Source: Pagrus major (taxonomy: Eukaryota > Chordata > Actinopteri > Spariformes > Sparidae). Taken from it: a DNA stretch of 64,000 nt. The stretch is from assembly GCF_040436345.1 (NCBI RefSeq), contig NC_133225.1, positions 20,378,040 through 20,442,039 of the forward strand, in the 5' to 3' direction. The notes beneath the pieces were generated by a model. The model saw only the letters and a program-made list of their open reading frames with translations, did not search any database and was not told the DNA's origin. Position numbers and translations under genes: made by a program. Within the stretch, counting starts at the first letter, position 1; every line of letters begins with the position of its first letter. This document shows, piece by piece, positions 42,100-55,200 of this stretch.

Positions 42100-45000
42100 G
42101 TGAGTCAGGATTTAATATTTGTGATGTTGCTAAGAGAGCGAGAAAAAGGGGTGAACCAACAGCCATAAGCAAATATTTGATGTGGTGACCATACGCCCAT
42201 GAAAGCATTTTTTTATGACATGATGTCAAGTGCAATATATTCTTCAATGCACACAGTAAAAAACTGGAGCCACACGCCTGGATCAGACTTGACTGCAATT
42301 TACTTTGTCACAACTTTTAGGTATGAAGTCAGACATAACAAACCATGGACAATTATAACACATCGCAGAGAGGCTGGCAGGCAGGCAGGCAGACATGTTT
42401 GCAGGCTTACACACACAGACACACAAACACACATACACGCTGTCTTTCACAGCAACTCTTTCAACTTCTTTCGATCTCTCCCATGCTCACATGTTCTCTG
42501 CTCCTTGCTAAAACACTATCTTTAATTTGCTCTCTAACGATGTCACACACACGTACACATCCAAACTCACACACACACACACACACACTATAGCATAATT
42601 AGGGCACACGCCATATTTCCTTTATGAGTCCAATTAAAAACTAAGAGGGGCCACTTCTCAGGGCTGTTAGACTGTTTGATGTTGAGGTAGAGATCTCTCT
42701 CCGTAGCGGCTGTGAGCCGTCTTGAGTCGGGACTCTCGGTGCTTCACTTCTAATTGTCCCCCAATTGAGTTGCATGCCGGCAGTAAAATCTTTTATGGCT
42801 GGTCGTCCAACTGTTCTGAGATGGGATCTCAGTCACCAGCGCTTCACATAAAAAAGGGGTTACATCATTTATGGTACCTCCTTAAATTGATCTAGATATA
42901 TTCTTCATCTGTCTCATGGATGTCACTCCCCGTGTGTGTGTTTGAGCAGACGGGGGGAGCATATTTGAGAGGAGGCCAAAATAGATCACAGACATCATTG
43001 CAGACTCGGTTTAATTGTTCCACCAGCGCTGTCTCTGTTTTTATACTCCATAAGATCTGGCAGTCTGTCTGTCTGTCTCTTTAGCTTTTTTCTTTCCCAA
43101 TGGTTGTCTGTCTCTCCCTTTGCTTCAACATACCATCCTGTCAAGCATCCACAACTTTCACCATCAATATTCCTTGGTCCAATAACTTTCTCATCCCTAT
43201 CTTTGTCATATCTCAGCAAAGCCTTTTGGCAGCCACCTTTAAAAAGTCAGGGGCAAAGGATTTGGCTCTTTCTTTGAAATAGTGGTTGTGTGGTCTGGCA
43301 CCACCCACATGTATATTCTCGCTTTGACAACCTGAACCTAAATATTTCCTTCCGTGAGTTGTAATCTAGACGCAAAAGTGGGCTAACCACTGTAATTTAC
43401 AGAATCAATAGGTTAAAGGAGTTCTGCTTGTTAAGAGCAGAGACGGGAAGCAGAGGGGGGTGTAGCATTTGTAATTTACTTTTAGGGGAATCTGACTCAG
43501 GGCCCAGATGCTGAAATTATGGACTGTTTGTGTGTATGAGGAGGTATGTGTGTAACTGTGAAACCAGTGTATATTTCTATACACTTGAAAAGGGTCTGTT
43601 TTAGGTTCCTTACATATCGAACACAAAGGGAAGCTCCTTTACATACAATTTTTCTGATTCCAGTTTGATTTTCTTTGTCTTTTATGATATTAAATGAAAA
43701 GTCTTTGGGTGTGGGACTGTTGCTTGGATAAAAAGAAGCAATTTGAAGATGTTACTTTAGGCTTTCATTAACTAAATGATTAATCATAAAAGATAATCAG
43801 CACATCAATTGATAATGAAAATAATCATTAGTTTCAGCCCTTCAGTGGACAATAGCTGCACAAGATCCCCAACTGGAGTCAAACAGAGGATGCAGCGTCA
43901 TCGTCTTCAAACCTTAAAGTGCAGCAGGACGCCCAAAGACACGTTTTTCTTTGGGGGAGCATTTTTGCTTCGAGGGCTTCAACGTTACAACTCCTCAAAA
44001 GAACTTGTAGTTATTAGTTGGTCTGTTTCTCCACCACGTCTAACATTGTGTTAGATCTTGCATTCACCAAATACAATGCGATTTGTTGATGACTGTTTTG
44101 TCTTATGAGCTTTTTGAAATTTCAGTTAAACAAAACAGCATAACGTAACAGAAGAGAACGCTTGACAAAGAAGACAACAGCAATAAAGGGTGGATAACGA
44201 TCCTGTTGCACAAGTGGAGAGTTTCCTTCCACAGTGAAAGTGAAAGTGAATCGTGGATCTAAAACAATATACTTTATAGATAATATACTATAGATAATGA
44301 TTATTCTGTAGGCTGGGTCCTAGTTTTGAGATCCAAGAACAGGTGCCTTTTTGGTCGGTTAGAAGAGGAAATCTGTTTCAACACAGAGCCCCCCACTGTA
44401 CGGTTTCCTCTGCTTCGTGATCTCAATAGTGTACACAAGTCACCATCTGCTACCCTATAAATATCCCATATACACTTGCTCTCCATCGGAGGCTAGAAAA
44501 ATATGTATGTATGTTTTTTTTTTACCAGCAGTTATCTCTTATCCCTCCTGCATGTAGCATGTGATTTAATTCAACGTAGCATTTACCCTAGTTACTACAT
44601 CCATGAAAGCTTTGCTTGGGGCAAAACACAGATTAAATATGTGTTTGCTGTAAACGGGAAAGTTAGATATCTGCTGCTTCCCCTTGGAGGTAGCAGGAAG
44701 TACAAACCTAAACAAACGATTGTAATCTTTAATACACAAGTAGATCAAGTAGAGCCTCTGAAAATAAGACTGTGGCTTTAATTTAGATACTGAATGTTGG
44801 ACTGCAAATGAGTCTGTTGCTGTAATGTATACAAAGTAGGCCTATACATTTCTTAATCTTTCTTTATGTTTGTCTTCTACATTCTCAGGAGTTCACTGCA
44901 TTCCCACGAGCATTCAAGCTTGCCATATAATCAGCCAACAATGGTGATTAAGCATTAAGCACTTTTTGGTGGATGCAGGACGCTGAGACCTAAAACAGCC

Positions 45001-46019
45001 ACCAGGTGTTTACACTTGTCTTGCAGGAAACTCATTTGACTTTCCAAACATAAGCTAGACTTTCTCTCACGGGCAAACCCATAACAAATGGACTGAGAGA
45101 CAGACGTGCCTCCACAAGTTTTTCTGCTCTTGCACATTGCCGCTGGTATTTCCAGCGCATGTGGTGTGGGCCACATCATGTGAGGCCTCTTTACCCAGAT
45201 TGCTGCTATGATTTTATTGCAGTCTTGATTAGGCACATGTGACTAACTGCAAACCCCTGTTGGCAACGGGTGAACGGTTGGCAGAGAGCAGAGGTCTTCC
45301 AATGCCCTGACTTGTAACAAGATTCAGCCTCGCGGGTTCACGAGGCGAAAGCCGCTCGTCGGGAATTTGATTCTGCTGGCCGCATGGAACAAAGTTGGCC
45401 CAACTCACTTCATTTCACACATTAACTGTTGTGTTTGTGTAAAAGCAGAGACATTTTCATTCTGCAGGCAGTCTCCACTACCTCACAGGAGAAAAATGCT
45501 AACCCTGCTTCATTTCCCACGGAAAAATCTGCCAAGTTGACTTGGTGAGAGGGAAATTATTGGGGTCTTTTAAATGCAAAAATTCAGAGGGGGGGAAATG
45601 GAAATATACCATTTTCCTGACATGAAAAGCAGAACACATCACGACTCAATCATGATGATTTCAAGAATAGGTTGGACCTCGTTTCCTTTCCTCCCTTGGA
45701 CTGTTTTTCCAGGGGATGGGGGTGAAAAGAAATGGAAAGAGACACGGTTATGATTTGTATCGTGATGGATGCCAACACAAATTGGGTAGCTTTTTTTTTT
45801 TTCTCTCAATGTTAAAGGGGCTGCTGAATAGAAAGACCCAATATGCGTTTACCACATCAAAGGACCATTCAAATTTCTATCAGAGTGGCGGAGCCAGGGA
45901 AAAGAGGGAAAACGAAATTAAAGCAACCTTTTTAAAACAATAAAATGGGGGTGGTGCATTTTCAGGAATCAAAGTGAGTAGAGGGGCTGCGATGCTGCAC
46001 AGCTCCTGTGTGGTCCCAG

Positions 46020-46020
<1 letters not shown>
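42100..46020. other. Upstream region of the alkaline phosphatase, no recognised exon
   Basis: Apart from a CA run at 42,568-42,588 and tagged sites, I see nothing coding. If the candidate exon at 42,051 is real, this would be part of its first intron and contain the second promoter of the gene. The motif GTGAAAGTGAAAGTGAA at 44,234-44,250 resembles tandem IRF-binding hexamers. Confidence 0.4.
42568..42588. repeat. (CA)n microsatellite
   Basis: About ten uninterrupted CA units, within a wider CA-rich tract that starts near 42,411. Confidence 0.9.

Positions 46021-46021
<1 letters not shown>

Positions 46022-46061
<40 letters not shown>
46022..46061. repeat. (CT)20 microsatellite in the alkaline phosphatase proximal promoter
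   Basis: Twenty uninterrupted CT units about 100 bases upstream of the TTTAAAA box and about 230 bases upstream of the start codon. GA/CT tracts can bind GAGA-type factors and keep chromatin open; here that is only a possibility. Confidence 0.95.
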
Positions 46062-46063
<2 letters not shown>

Positions 46064-46160
46064 GGCTCTTCCTCCTTCTCTCACATTTTCTCTTCCCTCT
46101 TTTGTGGCTGTAAGCCTATGAGCTGGCGTTGGCCCTTCCTTACTACACACCCAGTGGGGC

Positions 46161-46170
46161 TTTAAAAAGG
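46161..46170 (+). promoter_or_regulatory. TATA-like element (TTTAAAAAGG) of the alkaline phosphatase
   Basis: The motif lies 134 bases upstream of the ATG at 46,295 and would place the start site near 46,190, giving a 5' leader of about 100 bases. It fits a tissue-restricted, TATA-driven promoter, but it is a weak match to the consensus. Confidence 0.45.
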
Positions 46171-46294
46171 CAGGGCCGGAGGTCTTAACAGCCACACACT
46201 CTCTCTGCCTGCGCCTCTGTCTATTGGTCTCGGTGTGCTGCTCTGAAAGCCGGCTGTGTCAACCTCTCCAGCCTCCAGGTCGCTCGGATTAGAG

Positions 46295-49200
46295 ATGCAG
46301 ACGTCACATTGCGGGGCCCCCAACCTCCTGCTCATCCTTCTGGGCCCCATGCTTTTGGCTGTGGGCCGGGCCGCTTTGGAGAGCCAAGGTGAGGAGACGA
46401 CAGAGTTATTATTTGCTGCCTGTGGTTGGGATATTAGTAGCACTGTGTGGGCAGACAAATGGACCCGCAGGGCGACTCAAGCAGGTAACCTCAACCTGGA
46501 AAAGGGTGAGTGTGCGATGACTGAATGTGCCTGAGAACGTAAGCACAAACTCAGGTTTGTAGATGTAATGAGTCAGTTGGTGTAGATGGACAAAAGTGTG
46601 TGAGTATATTTTTTCCTGTGTCTACCTGTTTATGTAAATTGTGGGACAGACAGTTTGCCTTTCAGTTGTTTTTGTGTGTGGCCGGAGGAATGTTCCTTTT
46701 TGACTTCTTTCACTGTGAGGCTCCCAGAGGCATGAACGGACAACAACCAGAATGTCTTCCTGGCTATTTTTGTCATTTTGACACCTCTTTAGAAGCCTCC
46801 TCTCTTGTCTAACCCAAGGCCAAATACAATTCAAAGTGTCAGAAAACGGTAGAGGGGGATGCCTTGAATTCACTCGAAGCCTCTCTGTTCTGGAGCTTTA
46901 CCATTCCGCACAGGCCAACACAGCACACCTGCACATACTAAGCAGTCAATATCACTCACACCGATTCTCTACATGCTGCATCTCTGAGATCCATAGCCAT
47001 CCACACTGCCTACACACATATCTCATTCTCAATATGTGTGTGTTTCCACGGCGCAGCGCTGTATGAACTTGAGAAGGAACCAGCCTATTGGGATGCTCAG
47101 GCCAGGGCAACACTAGATGCTGCGCTGAAACTCCGCCCTCGGGACCATCAGGCCAAGAACCTCATCCTGTTCCTCGGCGACGGTAGGTCATGCTTTCGTT
47201 ATGTAATCCACTCCGGCAAATACCAACTTGGTTAAAGTTTGAGCAGAAAAAGTTGCTGCTGGATTGAGGGATTGGGTGTGATGGGTAGTGCAGGCGTGTG
47301 ACCAGATTTGTAAGAGCGGATGAGCTAGCGGTCATAATAAAACTTTGACCAGCTTTGGTCATTTGTTCAAAAGCTCTAGATTGATTGTGTGAGCTTGACA
47401 AGCCACACTAAGAGTTGTGTGAGTAATGACTCAGATATAGAAAGGCAGAAGCAGTGTGACATTAATCTCTTTGACAGGATGAGTTCACATCTCATCCCTG
47501 TGGATCCCCCTGAGGTCAGTTGGGAAAAAAAGAGCAATGTGTGAATCTGTACTATTTGCATGGTTTATAAACCAGTCTCTCGTATTGATAATCCATGCCC
47601 ACGGAAAATCTTACTATAAATATATACAGATGTATATATATATGGTTAATGTTAGCACAAGAACACTACAAATTCACATTTGAAGTACACTAAAGTGCAA
47701 ACACATTTTATAAACGGTGCACAACAATTTGTAAACCAAGAGTTCAGATTTACACTTTTTTTCTCAGCTGACCCCAGGAGGATCCGTAACCAAGTGGTTT
47801 TAGTTGCCCGTTAACAGTAACTGTTGTTGCTAGCTAAAACACATTGTGTGTAACCCTGAGGTCTCACAAATGTGTTGAGTGCAAACATTTGCAGGGCAAA
47901 TTGTTTAGAGCATTTTATATTGTGCATTGTTTACATCCACGTTTTCCTGCCAGCAGTTTTCTTTTTCACTGCATGTGTTGGCACATCGTCTGTTGGGGCA
48001 CTATTCGCAAAAAACATTGTTCAATAACATTTTACTGGTCAAATACTATGCAGGGTACCTCAGAGGTGGAAGTCAGTTTGGAGGTCTTCACCCTGAAGAG
48101 CCACTACACGCTACATGTCTCCTGCTTTAGCAGCGTGTTGCATTTAGTAACTCGACTGTCTACAAAACAGACGACTGGTGCCAGTTTGGGAAAGTTCCCA
48201 TCTGAAACGGATTTGTCAAATTTTTCACATTAATGGTCACTCGCATCGGGTATTTACTCGGTGAGGCATGAGAGAAATTTTTGTTTAACGTGCAGAGATT
48301 TAAGAGTGTTTGCCCTGTTAACTACCAGAATATCTGCTTTAAATCAGCCCCACTGAGTCATATTTCTGGGTGGTCGAGTCTTCTTTGTGTATTTCGCCAG
48401 CAATGCCCAGCCCAGAGCATGTTCTCAGTTTTATGACCGTAATGTTGAAGGGAGAGTTAAGTGCATCATAGTGCCATGGGCTTCGTAAAATATGGTTTTC
48501 AAAGTCAGAGGTCAAATCCAACAGTGGATCACAGGAAGATATAAAACAGGTCCCTTAAGTGATTTAGAAAAAGGCATTTAGTGTATGTTTTATGTAATAA
48601 ATGCAAAATAGTGACTTAGCAGTACCTTTGGATGTTTATATGTTATATGTTCTGTCAATAGTGGTCTGATAAATTGCCCGGAAGGGTCAGTGTTTGGCCT
48701 GTGTGGTGATTTTGTTCGAAATTGTGGTTCTCCTACAAAACCACTTCCCCTAAATGCCCTGTATTTGTGGATTCAGTTGATGCTAATGGCCTTGACTGTG
48801 TTTGCTCAGGGAATTACCAAATCAAAATGTTTTCCTCTCATGTGACAGTTATAGCCTGAGCTTTAAAAACTAACACATTTTAATATTGTCGTCCTGGATT
48901 TTCTAAATGTCCACAAACTGGACAGAGAACTGTATTCTTGGGTCTTCAGAGCACCAAAACCTTCACATGACATTAACACAATCCCAATATTCCTGATCAT
49001 TCTTTAATATGTCATTCAATATTTCAGTAGACTTGTGCTTGTGAAATTAAAAAACTATAGATTGACCCTAACTGTTACCTTCACCTGTCAATCATTATCT
49101 CCCAGGGATGGGCGTGTCCACAGTGTCAGCAGCTCGGATCCTGCGAGGTCAGATGGAGGGCAGATCAGGGGAGGAAACAATGCTGGCCATGGACACCTTC

Positions 49201-52200
49201 CCATATGTGGCCTTGTCAAAGGTGATAACACACCATTGTTGAGTCTTCAGTCATTACACTCAACCACCAATTACTGTGGAATACAACACAATTTCTGATT
49301 CAAAAGAGCCAGTAAGGTTTAATCATATAACTTCAGATGTGTTTGATGAATTATTTCTCAGTTTTCAGAGAGAAGATTATTTTACAATCAGTGCTCTTGT
49401 CTTGTACTGGTAGTAACATTTTTCATTCACAACATGCATCATCTAAAGCTTTTCAGCTTGAATACTTGATTTTCATATATTTATTATTTACCAGTGAATA
49501 CCTGTACATGTTCCTGACCTCATTACAGTTTAACTTTTTTTTATAGCTTATAGCTTATAGTTTATCGTTTATAGCTTTTAATAGTGATCACTTTACTACT
49601 GTATCCCCTTAAAAACATCTGATTTGTGCAGTATTAGCTGTTTTATTTTTAAGTTCAAATGAGAAAAGCGAAAATAATGGCATTGCTCTGATTTAACACT
49701 TTTCACGCATAAAAGCGTCATGCTCAAAGTTATAAAGCAGTTTTTATTATGTCTCTGCACTCTGTGACCTCTGAATTGCTTTGCCTCCAAACACACACAC
49801 ACACACACACACTATCAACATTGATATCAGTGGATGGACTCCAAGATTGACCACTGTTGTTAAAAGATGCGTGTGAGAGAGAAAGAAAGTGAGAGTTCTC
49901 ACATGCTTGCATGTATTTTGTGTGTGCACGTGTGTGTGTGTGTGGTTGCTTGGTAAATAAATCAATACAGTGAGACACATGGAGAGACACAGAGACAGAC
50001 AGTGAGAGGGAAATAAACATTCAGAGATGCTCTGCAGATGAATCGTAAAGAAGGCTGGGGCTTAGCATGTGTGTGTCCATGTTTCTCATGCTTTGTTCTC
50101 TTGACATGTTGCATCTTGCCTCATACCAATCCAGCTCTGATTTAAGTACTCAAACCTTTGTGTGAAAAGACTTTCTTCAGGGGATTTAGCTACAATCAAC
50201 ACTTTAAATGAAAATGCTGACATTGCGGCAGAAACAGATTTAAAATCAAATTAAAGTTGGATTCATCTTAATGACTGCGTATAATCCCTCAATTATTGTA
50301 ACTAAAGTGTAAGTGTGAGTGAGTCTGAGTGTTCAGTGTGTGTGTTCTTACCTATAATATATGGAAAGGTAAATACTACCTGTTATGTCTTTACTGATGT
50401 TTCTGCTCCACAGACCTACAGTGTGGATAAGCAGGTAGCGGACAGCGCTAGCACGGCTACAGCCTACCACTGTGGAGTGAAGGCCAACGCTAAGACAGTG
50501 GGGCTCAGCGCTAAGGCAGTGGCCTACGAGTGTAACACAACGTTCGGTAACGAGGTCTACTCTGTGCTACGACGCGCTAAAGCACAAGGTAAAGACACTA
50601 AATGCCTTGGCTGAGTGGTGGGTGTGTGTGTAATGGAAAGGTCAGCTGTTTTGAAGTACATTCTTATCTCAAGATATGCACTGACCATTTTACAGTTCAT
50701 CTGAAAATGGAATACGAGGAATAAAACAATCATCTGATAAGCACCTTCCTCGCAACTTGAATGTCAGCAGTTTTAGTTCAATGTCCAGAATAGATCGAAA
50801 TAATATATCATTTCACACTGACCAGCGTTTGTGCTTCTGATCCAACAACATGTGCACAGCCTGTTACGATTCCTGTTTGAGGGTTCATTAGTGTCCATTA
50901 TGAGAAGTCTTTATCTGAAGTCTTTCTGCATCTCTCTCTCATTATATCAGTGCCCTACATGGATACAGTGGTTTTATACATGTTAATAGCTATTGCAGCG
51001 TGTTTAGAAAATACAGGAGCATTTGTTTTCTGATTTTATTGTGAAGCAATAAAGTTTTAATGATACCAATTTTAAGGAGGCAGTACTTCTTTGTTGAAGT
51101 CAAACAGCCAAAATGTTTCCAAGGAAAGTTAATTGGCATTTTAAGTAAACTATTGGCAGTCAGCCCATCAAACACCTGAAGCTAGTAAAACAAAGTAAAA
51201 CCAATAAAGTGGAAAATATATGTAAAGAGCAGTGGTTTCCATTTTTCACCCATTAATTGCTGTAGTAAAAGCCTTCTTCACAGGGCTTCATTGGGAAAGA
51301 TGGTAGAACCCAAAGATAAAAATTCACTTATTATCTACTCACCCCCATGCTGATGGAAAGTCAGGTGCCCACAAAACTTTTCTAGAGCTTCACAGCAAAA
51401 CAGAGTTGCAGCATTCTCCTAAACAACTGAAGTAGATGAGGACTTGTGTCCCGAAGCTCTGAGATCCTAAATTGATTTGAAAATATATTATTTACACCCT
51501 TGTCGGTGGCCGAGCTCGTACACAGCCTTCAGACGAGGTGCATGTTAACGCTTTTAGCTTTGTGGCTACATTGAAGATTTTGGCCTTTAAAAGGGTGTAA
51601 ATAACGTCTTTTCAAATCAATTTGTGGTCTTGTGGCTTCAGGAGACTTGGTATACGCTGGATGTGCTGAATGGAGCCATTTTCTTGTTTTTATTTTTATT
51701 TATTTATTTTACGTGGTAAAACAAGTCCTCAGCTATTTCAGTTGTTTAGGAGAAGGCTGCAACACTGTTTTGCTGTGGAGCTCCAGAAATGTTTTGTGGA
51801 CTGTGAAACTTCACCCAACTTTCCATAAGCAGGAGGGTGAGTAGCTGACGACTACAGTGAATGACTGAGCCAGTATCCTTGTTTCTTCCTCTAGAGCAGC
51901 TTTATATCCCAGGAAATTCTAATTAAGTAAACCTCTATCGTGTATTAAATGGCCCACTGTCATGTGTTAGTTGTTAATCTGCATCAGTGTCACAAAAACA
52001 AAATCCCACTGTGAATGATTCTCCTAACACTTTTATCTCTGATTTGTATATGTCTCGCTGTTGTCCAGGTAAATCAGTTGGTGTAGTCACCACCACACGT
52101 GTCCAGCACGCCTCCCCGGCTGCAGCTTATGCCCACTCCGTCAGCCGCAGTTGGTACAGTGATGCAGATCTTCCGTCCAGCGCCCGTAGACAGGGATGTG

Positions 52201-55200
52201 TCGACATCGCAACCCAACTGGTCACCAACGTTGACATTGATGTATGTAAGAACAAATGTGTTTGGCTGATTTTTTTTATTGCTGCCAACATATTTGAAAA
52301 TAAGTTCAAGTGAAACCAACTGCACTGTACATACTGTACTAATCCCATATGGCTCCCTGCATATGTGAAACAAAGCAGTAGTCCTGAACTTATCTCCAAT
52401 AGTAAATCCTATGATGATTGTTTTGTTTGTGATTGGATAAGGAACCGTTTGAAGATAGTTTGCAAGTACTGTCATGTAACCATACAGTATATTGCCCTGA
52501 TGTAAATGTGGGTTTTATTAGACTATGGCTCATTTTTTTTAAAGTACAATGAGTGCACAGTGACTTTGTTCTGTTTAACTGCAGAGAAGACAAATAAAAC
52601 AAGAACAAGAGGACCTTCCAGTAGAGTTCATGTGAGGCATACGTGCAAGACTCACTTTCTGATTTAGTCCAGCTTAACCATAATCATCATTCACTGAGTC
52701 ATTTTCACCCTCCTCATGAAACACAACTCTTTGGCATTCAGAGGACTTTGTTACAGTGTCACTGTAAATGTAATCATTCTGTCTGGTGTACCTTTAAGGT
52801 GATTCTGGGGGGAGGGAGGATGTACATGACACCAAAAGGCACCCCAGACCCCGAGTACCCGACCTCAACCTCTCGCAAAGGGGACCGCAAAGACAAGAGG
52901 AACCTTATCGACGTGTGGCTGAAGGCTAAACACGTAGGTTTTGTTTAACATTGCTGTTGAATACTGCATTGTATTTTGTAAAATAGAAATCACAGACTAC
53001 ATTTTTCTCTGGTTCGTTTTTCAGAACAAGAAGTCACACTACGTTTGGCACAGGAAGGAGTTTGACGAGATAAATGTTAAAACTACAGACCGGTTGATGG
53101 GTGGGTATAGATTTGACACCACAGACAGATGTTGAACGGATAAGCAGATACTCGTGAGCTTACTGCAGTGCATAATACACATACTGACACCATATAGTAC
53201 ACATAGCACACAAGTAGGATAGACAGGCAGGCATATAAACAAAATACATAATGCCTGTGTAACACATCCATCATGTAAAAACTCACACACACATAAACAC
53301 AATATTTTAAACTCTTTGTACACCTTCATCGGTAGGAACTAGAAGAGAAACACCTTTTTGACAGGAGGGGCACTTTAAGGTAGTTAAGCTCCCTTAAAGT
53401 GCCCCTCCTGTGACGGTGAAAGCAGCACGTGTGGCCATGACAGCTCACTGTGTCAGTTGCACCATCGATATTACGCTGTTGCTTCTTATCTTAATTATGA
53501 AACCTTCTCAGTGGCTTAAAAAAAGAATTCCAGTAAGGTCAGCTTTCATCTTTACAGCCATGCAAAGTAGGCATGACTGTGCCCTGTAAATGCACAGTTA
53601 GCTGGTATTATCAACCCTACCTGTAGTCATAAAAACCAAAGGGCATGTTTCTTGCTGCGATGCGTCTGACAGTAATACAGATGCAGCTGAACTGTTATCA
53701 TATTGCAGTCATATTGCTTTCATGCATAATGAAGTAATGCGTACTATCTGAGATCTTTACTACTGTTGTTTACCTACTAAAGAACAGGCCTCTCTAAATG
53801 GCAGTAATTAAGTCTTAGTATTATTAACATGAAGATAGACAGAAATGTTTAATGGCGTAATTTGTAAGTGATTTATGAATAAATGGGAGTCATTATCTTG
53901 GAAGCAGCTTGGATTTAACTGTGAATGTTAGCAAAGCATGTCAGCTAAATAACAAGGTAAGTCAATCTAGTTTACAATCAGTCAGTTCAGTGATTTTCCT
54001 CTTTACTCTCTCACTTCCTCCCGTCTTGTTTTGCTTTACTCTGTCTTTAGCTCTGTCACTTTAGATTTAACTCGTCATTACCACTGTACAATAGTGTTTT
54101 TTTTATATGTTTTTTTTTATTACAGTAAAATATTCTGTCCCTTTGTTTGGTGGTTCCAGGTCTGTTTGAGCCGAAGGACATGAGATTTGAGGTTTTCCGG
54201 AACAACACACGTGACCCCTCCATTGTGGAGATGACAGAGAAGGCCATACAAATCCTCAGCAAGAATCCCAAAGGATACTTCCTGTTTGTGGAAGATGAGT
54301 ACTACAGTAATGCTGCATCAGCACTATTAATATATCATCATGAAGAATGAGGGTACCTTATTGTACCTTGAGTGACCAATCCATGTAAAATAGAGTATCC
54401 ATTAGAGTTTTCATTCTTTAATTTTCTAAAATGCTTTACTTGATGCTCATATGAGTCTAGTAGAGGTGTACTAGTCACATGTTTTGGGCCAAGTCTAATT
54501 TGCTTGTTTTGTGTTGTTCTGTTACGAGGAAGAATCGATCACGGCCACCACGATGGCATCGCCAAACTGGCACTGACAGAAGCTGTGATGTTTGACCGAG
54601 CCATTCAGCGAGCAGCACAGCTAACCAGAGAATCGGATACTCTCACTGTGGTCACTGCTGACCACTCCCACGTCTTCACTTTTGGTGGCAACACACCTCG
54701 AGGGAATCCCATCTTTGGTATGAGTCAAAGCACAAACACTTGAACGTGGTCCAGACAGAAACTGGCTGGAAAAGTCAAGAATAGCAAAGGGATTTGTATT
54801 TGGATGCAAAACACACAGAACTAGCCTAGAATTAAAAAGTTTTAAGACATTTACATATGTCGGTGATTACTCAGGCTGACCTGAATGCTTCTAAGATGCT
54901 ACTGTTGCCTTGGTAATTGACCTCCAAGGAGGAAAAGGGAGGATCGAGAGTGAGAAATGAAGCTCCTCTATGGTGTTGCGTTTTGTTTTCTTCTCTGTGA
55001 GTGCACAGAACAGTATCTGTGAGTGGAAAACCATCTTCGGGAGGGCATAATTCTGTTCTGTGTGCTCAAATGCAATCCCGCGAGTACAGGGTTGTGATGA
55101 GTGCATGCTTGACCCTCTTTGTGCCATGAAACTGCTTGCCAAGACCGTGGCTGATGTCTCCCCTCTTGTCCTCATCGCAAATCACTCCCATAATAACAAT

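Noticed and set aside
46162-46458. 98-codon minus-strand frame over the first phosphatase exon
   Set aside because: It is an antisense shadow of exon 1 and its GC-rich promoter.
54291-54350. Read-through of exon 8 past Glu343 as coding ([18 protein letters not shown])
   Set aside because: It stops after 19 codons, departs from every alkaline phosphatase after the Glu, and would remove the metal-binding His and Asp residues and the GPI tail. It is the start of intron 8.
54295-54525. Intron 8 as a U12-type AT-AC intron
   Set aside because: The donor atgagtact lacks the ATATCCTT consensus and no TCCTTAAC-like branch site is evident close to the acceptor; the context fits the U2-type instead.
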